A stretch of 64,000 bases of DNA from CAZTHM01 sp041946825 (GTDB lineage Bacteria > Acidobacteriota > Terriglobia > UBA7540), in assembly GCA_041946825.1 (NCBI GenBank), contig JBHGBD010000004.1, positions 124,001-188,000 of the forward strand. The letters run 5' to 3'. Positions 26,567 through 33,411 of the stretch are shown here, piece by piece. The notes under the pieces were generated by a model. That model did no database searches and had not been told where the DNA came from. It saw only the letters and a list, made by a program, of their open reading frames with translations. Each line of letters begins with the position of its first letter. Within the stretch, counting starts at the first letter, position 1. Position numbers and translations under genes: made by a program.

Positions 26567-27502
26567 CTACAGCCCGTCCCGAAGGGCACGAATGTGTTCC
26601 GGCGTCGTCCCACAGCATCCTCCGATGACCTGCGCACCGAGTTTCTGCCATTCGCGCGCGGCATCGAGATAGCGTGCGGGCGGAAAGGCGTCGGTCCCGG
26701 TGAACCTCGGATAGAAACCGAATTTCCAGCTCGGCGGGTCATAGCGCCCGATATGGGCGAACGCGCCTGCGGGCCCCGAGCGATGTTTACGCAGTTCCGC
26801 CAGCGCGGCGGTGATGTCCTCGATCGGAGCACAATTCACGGCAACGACGTCCGTGCCCAGCGGCTCGATAGCTTTGGCCGCGTCGGCGAGTGGCTCCTTG
26901 CTGAGTAAGCGCGCGTTTTCCCTTACCACGAAGCTCACCCAGACCGGCAAACCCGCGGCGCGGGCGGCCTCACAGGCGATGCGCGCTTCAGCGATGTTAT
27001 TCATCGATTCGAGAAGGATGAAATCCACTCCCGCCGATTTCAGCTGCTCAACGACCTCTGCGTGCTCGGCGCGACACTGATCGGCGGACGGTGAAAGGTC
27101 GGGGCGGTAAGAATGCTCGAGCGGCGAGATGACGCCGGCGATGGCTACCCCGTCGTTCTCGCGGCCCGCCTCGCGTCGCGCTTCGCGCGCCAACTCGACC
27201 GCCTGCCGCACCAGCTTGCCCGCTTTGTGCTCGAGGTCTTTCGGGCCGATGCGACGCATGTGGTCGAGCCCGTGAAAAAGGCTGAGGTACGCGCGCCGGT
27301 TGAGCTGGAACGTGTTGGTCTTGATGACGTCGGCACCCGCGGCGATGTAGTCGGCGTGGACCTGGCGAACCATTTCCGGCCGCCGCTCGATTCCGTGGCA
27401 ACGCCAGTAAACGCCGCGGCGCAGGATCTCCGTTCCCACACCGCCGTCGAGAAGCACGGTCTGCCCGCGCGAAAGCCTGTCCCTGATCGTCTGGTAACTC
27501 AT
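26567..27502 (-). CDS. homocysteine S-methyltransferase family protein, second copy
   Basis: 311-aa paralogue of the gene at 25480-26409. The same landmarks are present: LDGGVGTEILRRG, KTNTFQLNRR, the zinc Cys in VNCAP and GGCCGTTP. It has an extra loop (KFGFYPRFTGTDAF) not found in the first copy. A -10 of type GGGTATAAT lies at 27544-27539 on this strand. The tandem pair, with a GcvT-like protein nearby, hints at a methyl-group transfer pathway. Confidence 0.88.
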   Translation of the reverse strand: MSYQTIRDRLSRGQTVLLDGGVGTEILRRGVYWRCHGIERRPEMVRQVHADYIAAGADVIKTNTFQLNRRAYLSLFHGLDHMRRIGPKDLEHKAGKLVRQAVELAREARREAGRENDGVAIAGVISPLEHSYRPDLSPSADQCRAEHAEVVEQLKSAGVDFILLESMNNIAEARIACEAARAAGLPVWVSFVVRENARLLSKEPLADAAKAIEPLGTDVVAVNCAPIEDITAALAELRKHRSGPAGAFAHIGRYDPPSWKFGFYPRFTGTDAFPPARYLDAAREWQKLGAQVIGGCCGTTPEHIRALRDGL

Positions 27503-27637
27503 TAGATTTTTGTCGAATGCCCCGTTTGATGCCGCGCCATTATACCCCGCGCGTCAAGCCCCCGAATGCGGTGGGAACCTTTGGTCGCCGTTGAACGGTC
27601 ATCGCTCTTTCCGGCGTTGCGCTATCATGTTGTGCAA

Positions 27638-28057
27638 ATGGCGATGACACCTGAAGTTCGCGAGTCAACAAGATTCCTGAACGTCGATCTGGATATCTAT
27701 TCGAAGACCCACCTCAAGCCGCTGGTATCCGCTCTCGGCAAGGAAGTGTTCGCCCTTCATCAAGGACGTGAAGGCCGTCTCTGGAGCGCGCACCTTGAGC
27801 TCTCTGACCAACCCAGGAGCGCCGATGAAGCCATTCGACGGTTGTCGGCCTTGATCCGCAGCCTTCCGCCCGAGGCGCGAAGACTTTGGGACGCGGCCAA
27901 GATCCGCGACTTCAACGTTGGCGTGCAGGGAGGTTGGAAGCCCCATGCGCGGACGGTCAAGCTCGCCCCTGGAACAATTCGCATTGCCTCCTCCCTCAAG
28001 GCTCGTCTCGTGGTTACAATCTACGCGGCGAGAGCATTCTCGAACCCAGCCCAATAA
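27638..28057 (+). CDS. conserved-looking small protein of unknown function
   Basis: About 139 aa, soluble, two-domain alpha/beta character: FLNVDLDIYSKTHLKPLVSAL, HQGREGRLWSAHLEL, a helical middle (DEAIRRLSALIRSLPPEARRLWDAAK) and an ending KARLVVTIYAA. Composition and codon use match neighbours, so I take it as real. Start uncertain: ATG 27638 or 27644; neither has a strong ribosome site. Function unknown. Confidence 0.65.
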   Translation: MAMTPEVRESTRFLNVDLDIYSKTHLKPLVSALGKEVFALHQGREGRLWSAHLELSDQPRSADEAIRRLSALIRSLPPEARRLWDAAKIRDFNVGVQGGWKPHARTVKLAPGTIRIASSLKARLVVTIYAARAFSNPAQ

Positions 28058-28117
28058 CTCCCGGCGCGCCTTGCGGCATTCAATCAAACTCGATAATCTA
28101 GGCTGGGTTGTGGACCC

Positions 28118-29413
28118 ATGAACCGAGTCCTGATCCTTCACTACCACGAGATCTGGCTGAAGGGCGGCAACAAGCACTATTTCTTGAGCCGGCTCATCGC
28201 CGCGGTGAAGCACGCTCTGGCGGATTTGCCGATGCAAGCGCCGCAATTCGTCTCCGAGCGATTGATCATCACGCCGCGCGACCAGGCTGCGCTCCCGCAA
28301 GCCCTCGAGCGACTGCGACACGTTTTCGGGCTGGCTTATGTGGCGCCGGCGCGCGAGGCTCCGAGCGGCCTCGAACATCTCGCGCCCGTCGCCTGCGAGA
28401 TGATGGCGGAGAGGAATCCACGCAACTTCGCCGTACGCGCCAAAATCGCCGACCAGGATTTCGGGATGAACTCAATGGAACTGGAGCGCGCGCTGGGCCG
28501 TGCCGTCCTTGACCACTTGCGCGCCCGTGGGAGCGACGTAAGGGTGAAGCTGAACGATCCCGAAGTGACTTGCTCAGTGGAAGTGATTCCCGGAAAAGCT
28601 CTCGTCTACGTCGAGCGGGTGGAAGGCGCGGGCGGGCTGCCCGCCGTGACAAGCGGACGGCTGGTGGCGTTGCTTTCGGGAGGATTCGATTCCGGTGTGG
28701 CGGCGTACAAGATGATGCGTCGCGGCGCGCACCTCACCTTCGTTCACTTCTATGGCCCGCCATCGCCCGCGCGCGGCTCGTCGAGACCGATCGCGGAAGA
28801 GATCGTGCGCGTCCTGACCCCGTTTCAATTCACTTCGAGGCTCTATCTGGTTCCGTTCGATTCTGTCCAGCGTCAAATCGTCGCGGCGACGGAGGAACGC
28901 TACCGCGTGCTTCTTTACCGGCGTATGATGGCGCGCATCGCGCGCGAAGTCGCGCGGGCTGAGCGTGCCCTGGGCCTCGTGACCGGCGACAGTGTCTCTC
29001 AGGTCGCGTCGCAGACGCTGCATAATCTGGCGGCGCTCGACCGCGGTCTCGATGTCCCGATTTATCGCCCGCTTGCGGGCGACGACAAATCCGAGATCCT
29101 GAAGCTGGCGCGACAGATCGGCACCTACAAGATTTCGTGCGAACCGTTCGAGGACTGCTGTCCGCGCTTCATGCCCCGCTCGCCCGCCATCTTCTCGCGC
29201 GCCGAACAACTCGCGCAGGCCGAGTCGGGACTCGACATCGACGCGCTGGTCCTGATGGGGCTCCAAGGCGCGACTGCGCGCGATTTCAAATTCGAGCGCG
29301 GACAGATTTCGGTCGTCGACGCGGCGCCGCGGCGATTGGAGAAGCTGATCGAACGGCGGAAATCATCTCCGGCGCCCGCTGAGCCCGTGACTCCGCCTCG
29401 TCGCCTTTCTTGA
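28118..29413 (+). CDS. thiI: tRNA 4-thiouridine synthase ThiI (no rhodanese domain)
   Basis: 431-aa adenylating sulfurtransferase that makes s4U8 in tRNA and can donate sulfur for thiamine. Domain order: N-terminal ferredoxin-like and THUMP (about 1-165), then a PP-loop ATP pyrophosphatase with SGGFDS at 187-192. EPFEDCC near residues 341-347 supplies the conserved catalytic Cys. The C-terminal rhodanese domain of the E. coli enzyme is missing, as in many bacteria, so sulfur must come from a separate partner. Confidence 0.93.
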   Translation: MNRVLILHYHEIWLKGGNKHYFLSRLIAAVKHALADLPMQAPQFVSERLIITPRDQAALPQALERLRHVFGLAYVAPAREAPSGLEHLAPVACEMMAERNPRNFAVRAKIADQDFGMNSMELERALGRAVLDHLRARGSDVRVKLNDPEVTCSVEVIPGKALVYVERVEGAGGLPAVTSGRLVALLSGGFDSGVAAYKMMRRGAHLTFVHFYGPPSPARGSSRPIAEEIVRVLTPFQFTSRLYLVPFDSVQRQIVAATEERYRVLLYRRMMARIAREVARAERALGLVTGDSVSQVASQTLHNLAALDRGLDVPIYRPLAGDDKSEILKLARQIGTYKISCEPFEDCCPRFMPRSPAIFSRAEQLAQAESGLDIDALVLMGLQGATARDFKFERGQISVVDAAPRRLEKLIERRKSSPAPAEPVTPPRRLS

Positions 29414-29438
29414 CGACTTTTCCCGCAGTCTCTATACT
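29410..29438 (+). promoter_or_regulatory. promoter of the first VWA gene
   Basis: TTGACG (29410-29415), 17-nt spacer, TATACT (29433-29438), overlapping the thiI stop codon. The ATG follows 25 nt after the -10. Confidence 0.65.
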
Positions 29439-29462
29439 CTTTTCAGAAAGTGAGATGCGAAG

Positions 29463-30416
29463 ATGAAGCGGACCCTGGCCGCATTCATGGTGAGTGGCGC
29501 GCTGGCCGGTGCGCTAGTGGCGCAAAATCCTGAGCCCGCCCAAAATCCTCCGGGTGGTTCATCGCAAGTCTCGACGGAGAGCAAACCCATCCGTGTGCGC
29601 GTGGACCTTGTCAACGTTCTGTTCACCGTCACCGACAAGAAGAACCGTCTGGTACTCGACCTCCTCAAGGACGACGTGAAGGTTTTCGAGGATAATAAGC
29701 CGCAGACCATTCGTTATTTCAGCCGTGAGTCCGATTTGCCGCTGCGCATCGCGATTCTGATCGACACCAGCAACAGCATCCGTGACCGGCTGCGCTTCGA
29801 GCAGGAAGCGGCAATCGACTTTCTGACGACCACGTTGCGCCCCAACAAGGATTTGGGGTTCGTGGTGGCCTTCGACGTGGAACCGCAGCTCCTGCAGGAT
29901 TACACCGACAACGTGGAGAATCTCTCGCGGGCGATCCGCAGCCTGCAGGCGGGCGGCGGCACGGGGCTGTATGACGCCATCTTCTTTTCGGCGAAAGAAA
30001 AGATGCTCTTCTTCCCGCCCCCAGAACCCTACCTTCGTCGCGTAATGATCATCATCAGCGACGGCCGCGACAATCAAAGCGTCCACACCCGCGAAGAAGC
30101 GCTCGCCATGGCCCAGCGCGGCGAAGTGACCATCTTCACCATCAGCACGAACCGATCCGGCCTCGCCCAGCAGGGCGACAAGGTTTTGAAATACCTGGCG
30201 GAGGAAACGGGAGGGCGGGCCTTCTTTCCATTTTCCGCGAGCGACCTGGCCACTGACTTCCAGGAGATTTCGCGCGAGCTGCGGAGCCAATACAGCCTGG
30301 CGTACGTTTCCAGCAACACCGCCCACGACGGAACGTTCCGCGCCATCACCGTCCAGACCAAGAACAAAGGCGTGCGCGTGCGTTCCAAGAGCGGCTACTT
30401 CGCGCCCTCCCAATAG
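29463..30416 (+). CDS. VWFA-related secreted protein (acidobacterial type)
   Basis: 317 aa with a signal peptide (ALAGALVAQ). The N-terminal part has the VDLVNVLFTVTDKKNRLVLDL and VKVFEDNKPQTI stretch that marks the acidobacterial VWFA-related family. The von Willebrand A domain has the MIDAS motif DTSNS, a Thr in GGGTGLYD and Asp in IISDGRDN. The C-terminus ends SKSGYFAP. These proteins bind ligands through a metal; the target is unknown. Converges on a second family member. Confidence 0.92.
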   Translation: MKRTLAAFMVSGALAGALVAQNPEPAQNPPGGSSQVSTESKPIRVRVDLVNVLFTVTDKKNRLVLDLLKDDVKVFEDNKPQTIRYFSRESDLPLRIAILIDTSNSIRDRLRFEQEAAIDFLTTTLRPNKDLGFVVAFDVEPQLLQDYTDNVENLSRAIRSLQAGGGTGLYDAIFFSAKEKMLFFPPPEPYLRRVMIIISDGRDNQSVHTREEALAMAQRGEVTIFTISTNRSGLAQQGDKVLKYLAEETGGRAFFPFSASDLATDFQEISRELRSQYSLAYVSSNTAHDGTFRAITVQTKNKGVRVRSKSGYFAPSQ

Positions 30417-30501
30417 GTTTCGATTGACAGGGAAGCGTTTCAGGTAGAGCGGTGCCGCGCGTGAGACTGTTCTTCCCGCCCTCTGTTGCTCGTAACGTTC
30501 C

Positions 30502-31491
30502 CTATTCCGCGGGGGCGTAGTAGCCGCGACGCGCTTGCACTTTGTAATCGTGATCTCGCACTTTGACCTTGATCTTGCGGAAGGATCCGTCGTGTTTCGT
30601 ATTCTTGGGTGAGTAGCCGAGCTGGTATTGCGTGCGCAGCTCATCGGCAATGTCCTGGAAGGCTTGTGCCGTATTCTTCACATTGCCGACTTCGATGACC
30701 CGCCCGCCGGTCTCATCGGCATATTTCTTGAGGATCGATTCGCCGCTGAACCCCAATCCTTGGCCGTAATAGAACGACCGGTCAAGGATGGCAATGGAAT
30801 AGATGATGACATCGGACTTTTGCGCGGCTTCTGCGGCATCGGAGAGTTTGACTCTGCTGCCTGTGTCTTCGCCGTCGCTGAGTATGATAAGCACTTTGCG
30901 CCCTACCTCATTCTTGAGCAGCTCCCGGGCGGAGAGATAAACCGCGTCGTGCAAGTTCGTGCCGCCACCGCTTCCGCCAGTCGGGAAAGGCCCCGGCATG
31001 ACCCCTCGCCCGCCCCCGTTAATCACCAACTCATCAATGGCCCGCGCCAGAAGCCGATGGTCGGCCGTGAAGTCCTGAAGGAGTTCGACCTCAAGATCGA
31101 AGTGAATTACAAACGCCAGGTCCTTCGGACGGAGCACTTGGCGGATGAAAGTCTTCGCTTCCTCTTGCTCTACACCCAACACGCGCCCCTGGCTGACGCT
31201 CGTGTCCACCAGGAGTCCGAGCGTCAGCGGCGTGTCGGTCTCGCGGGAGAAGTAGCGGATCTCTTGAGGAACATCGTCTTCAGTCAGTTCAAAATCCTCG
31301 CGGGCGAGGTTCGTTATTGGACGCTTCTTGTCCTTTACCACGGCATAGACATTCACAACGTTGGTGGAAACCCTCAGAGTCTGCTCGGCGGTTGCGGGCG
31401 GAGTCTCCTGGCTCACAACGCAAGGGGAAAACCCCAGCAACCAGACCACGCTCAGCACGCACCAGCACGTAATCGCTGATTGAATTCGCAT
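30502..31491 (-). CDS. VWFA-related secreted protein, second copy
   Basis: 329 aa from ATG 31491 with a signal peptide. It matches the other VWA protein in order: VDVYAVVKD-like start (STNVVNVYAVVKDKKRPITNL), MIDAS DTSVS, Thr in GGGTNLHD, Asp in ILSDGEDT, and the same ending (QARRGYYAPAE). A Gly-rich insert (GGGRGVMPGPFPTGGSGGG) precedes the MIDAS Thr. Start is uncertain: GGAAGGAG lies 17 nt upstream and would suit the in-frame TTG codons that follow it. Confidence 0.88.
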   Translation of the reverse strand: MRIQSAITCWCVLSVVWLLGFSPCVVSQETPPATAEQTLRVSTNVVNVYAVVKDKKRPITNLAREDFELTEDDVPQEIRYFSRETDTPLTLGLLVDTSVSQGRVLGVEQEEAKTFIRQVLRPKDLAFVIHFDLEVELLQDFTADHRLLARAIDELVINGGGRGVMPGPFPTGGSGGGTNLHDAVYLSARELLKNEVGRKVLIILSDGEDTGSRVKLSDAAEAAQKSDVIIYSIAILDRSFYYGQGLGFSGESILKKYADETGGRVIEVGNVKNTAQAFQDIADELRTQYQLGYSPKNTKHDGSFRKIKVKVRDHDYKVQARRGYYAPAE

Positions 31492-31715
31492 GAACAAATT
31501 CGTCAAACGCTCCTTCCGCTTTCCCTGAATCGCTCCCTGGGTTAGATGCAGGGCGCCGGCATCGAGAGGGCCAACCGGATGGCGGGATGATCGGCGCGCT
31601 GAACCCGGGAGTATACGAGGCGGAGTCGTCGCGAGGTGGCCAGATGAACGACCTCGCGCGGTTCGCGGTTCAATTCGCGGATGTTGTTTTTTTGCGCCGC
31701 ACAATCACTTTCCTC

Positions 31716-31744
31716 TTGACAAGATTGCGCGCAATCACTATACA
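31716..31744 (+). promoter_or_regulatory. strong promoter with a palindrome in the spacer
   Basis: TTGACA (31716-31721), 17-nt spacer, TATACA (31739-31744). The spacer contains the perfect 14-bp palindrome GATTGCGCGCAATC (31723-31736), exactly where a repressor would block RNA polymerase. It drives the short structured transcript below. Confidence 0.75.
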
Positions 31745-31810
31745 TGAATCTGAATACGCGCTCCGCCAGCTTTGCTGGCGCGAATATCAGAGATTCGAGA
31801 GGAGAATAAA

Positions 31811-31846
31811 ATGGCAGCGAAGAAGAAAGCCAAGAAGAAGAGATAA
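31811..31846 (+). CDS. 11-residue lysine-rich micropeptide ORF
   Basis: ATG to TAA encoding MAAKKKAKKKR: six of eleven residues are Lys. AGGAG (31800-31804) lies 6 nt before the ATG, ideal spacing, and a strong promoter and terminator bracket the ORF. The AAGAAG of its 3' codons can pair with CTTCTT just after the stop. It may make a cationic peptide, or its translation may control the RNA. No family can be claimed for so short a protein. Confidence 0.55.
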   Translation: MAAKKKAKKKR

Positions 31847-31871
31847 GCTTCTTCAAAGAAGTTTGGAACGA

Positions 31872-31906
31872 TCGGGGATGCAGCGATGCATCCCCGAAGT
31901 TTTTTT
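31872..31906 (+). terminator. intrinsic terminator of the micropeptide transcript
   Basis: 11-bp perfect stem TCGGGGATGCA / TGCATCCCCGA around a GCGA tetraloop, followed within 2 nt by seven T residues. One of the strongest terminators in the window. Confidence 0.9.
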
Positions 31907-31971
31907 GGCCGGCTTCGATCTCGAACCCCCTTTTCGGCCAACCCGCTTCAATGACCCCTTGAAATGCGTTT

Positions 31972-33363
31972 TCAGCCGCTTGAATCGCGGTCAGGGGCGG
32001 CCAGCGCGCGCGGCGTCTCATCGATCGGTTCGAGCCCCACAATCTCATTGCCGGTCGCGGCGCCGAGTTCCTTGAACTTTCGCGCCGACGGAAGCACGCG
32101 TGACTCCAGCGATCCGACCGCCTTGTTGTAGTTCTCGATCGAGCGGTGCAGGGCGTTCCCGACGGCTTCGAAGTGCTCGAGAAACGTCCGCACGCGGTCG
32201 TAGAGCTGCTTGCCAAGTTCGCTGACGGCCTGCGCGTTCTTTTCCATCTGTTCCTGCCGCCAGCCGTACGCCACGGCGCGCAGCAGGGCGATGAGCGTCG
32301 TGGGGGTGGCGAGGATCACCCTCTTCTCCATCCCGTCTTCGATGAGCGAGCGATCCTGCTCGAGCGCCGCCGCGAAGAATGATTCGCCGGGCAGGAATAG
32401 CACCACCATTTCCGGCGCCGGATCGAACTGCTCCCAATAGCTCCGCACCGCAAGCTGGTTCATGTGATTGCGGACGCGTTGTGCGTGCTTCTGCAGGTGT
32501 TCCCCCCGCTCCTTCTCATTCGACGCCGAGGCCGCATCCAAGAACGACTGCAACGGGACTTTGGCATCCACGGCGATCCGTCGCCCGCCGGGAAGATTGA
32601 CGATCATGTCAGGGCGCTGACGCCCGCCCTCACCCCCCAGCGTCTCCTGCTCCGTGAAATCGCAGTGCTCCGACATGCCGGCGAGTTCCGCGACGCGCCG
32701 CAGCGTCAGCTCTCCCCAGCGCCCGCGCACCTGTGGCCCGCCCTTGAGGGCGCTGGCCAGGCTGCCGGTTTGCTGCTGCAACTTCTCCGCCTCGTTCGCA
32801 AGAATTTTCAGGTGCTGTTCAAGCCCGCCATAGGCGCTTTGCCGCGCACGCTCCATTTCCTGAATCTGCTTCTCGTACCGGCCCAACGCCTCGCGGAGAG
32901 GATTGACCAATCCCTCGATCGCTTGGTGGCGCGTTTCGAGATCGCCCTGGGCCTGCGCCTGGATCGTCTCGAAAGTGCTTCTGGCGAGCGCGACGAACGC
33001 CTGGTTATTGCTCTTCAGCGCTTCGGCGGCCAGCGCGTTGAAGGTATCGGCGAGTTTCTGCTTAGCCTCGTCGAGCAGCTTCTTCTGCTCGGCCAGGTTG
33101 GCTTGCGCCTCCTGAAGACGGGCTTCGGCGCCGGCGCGCTGCTCGCCTTCGGCGCGGAGCCGCGACTGCACCTCTTCGAGGTTGCGGCGTAAGTTCTCGA
33201 GCTGTGCTCGGAGTTCGCTGGCGGTGCTTTCCGCCGCGCGCGTTCTTCCCTCGGCCTCGACTTGCAGGCGTGAGAGCTCCGCGACGGATCGCGACTTCGC
33301 CCAGAACCACGCCACCACGCCGCCCAGCGCCAGGCCCACTGCGAGCAGAAGCCACTCACTCAT
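31972..33363 (-). CDS. rmuC: DNA recombination protein RmuC
   Basis: 463-aa membrane-anchored coiled-coil protein with a PD-(D/E)XK-type nuclease core. An N-terminal transmembrane helix (5-21) is followed by a long Glu/Ala/Arg/Gln coiled coil (about 25-200). The RmuC core has GRWGELTLRRVAELAGM, RPDMIVNLPGGRRIAVDAKVPL (Asp and Lys of the nuclease fold) and FLPGESFFAAAL. It limits inversions and other rearrangements. AAGGAGG precedes the ATG. It lies downstream of the helicase-nuclease gene on the same strand (48-nt gap), a fitting recombination pair. Confidence 0.93.
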   Translation of the reverse strand: MSEWLLLAVGLALGGVVAWFWAKSRSVAELSRLQVEAEGRTRAAESTASELRAQLENLRRNLEEVQSRLRAEGEQRAGAEARLQEAQANLAEQKKLLDEAKQKLADTFNALAAEALKSNNQAFVALARSTFETIQAQAQGDLETRHQAIEGLVNPLREALGRYEKQIQEMERARQSAYGGLEQHLKILANEAEKLQQQTGSLASALKGGPQVRGRWGELTLRRVAELAGMSEHCDFTEQETLGGEGGRQRPDMIVNLPGGRRIAVDAKVPLQSFLDAASASNEKERGEHLQKHAQRVRNHMNQLAVRSYWEQFDPAPEMVVLFLPGESFFAAALEQDRSLIEDGMEKRVILATPTTLIALLRAVAYGWRQEQMEKNAQAVSELGKQLYDRVRTFLEHFEAVGNALHRSIENYNKAVGSLESRVLPSARKFKELGAATGNEIVGLEPIDETPRALAAPDRDSSG

Positions 33364-33411
33364 CGCCGGCCTCCTTGCCAGGGCGCGACTCTCGACCGCG
33401 CCAATTTCTCT

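Larger units (their letters stand above)
31751..31906 (+). ncRNA. predicted short structured transcript carrying a mini-ORF
   Basis: Predicted RNA of about 155 nt, from the expected start (about 7 nt after the -10) to a strong terminator. It holds a 7-bp hairpin CGCCAGC TTT GCTGGCG (31764-31780), a Shine-Dalgarno and 11-codon ORF (31811-31846), a short inverted repeat CTTCTT / AAGAAG (31848-31861) and an 11-bp terminator hairpin. It lies alone in the gap between two leftward genes, so it cannot be a leader of either. Existence of the RNA is inferred from these signals only. Confidence 0.6.

Noticed and set aside
28118..29413. Truncated ThiI because the rhodanese domain is missing
   Set aside because: Many bacterial ThiI proteins end after the PP-loop domain; the length and the conserved catalytic Cys are normal for that subtype.
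31751..33363. The lysine-rich mini-ORF as a lysine attenuator leader for rmuC or another gene
   Set aside because: The mini-ORF is on the + strand and rmuC is on the minus strand; the next + strand gene begins 4.5 kb downstream, so there is no structural gene for it to control in cis.
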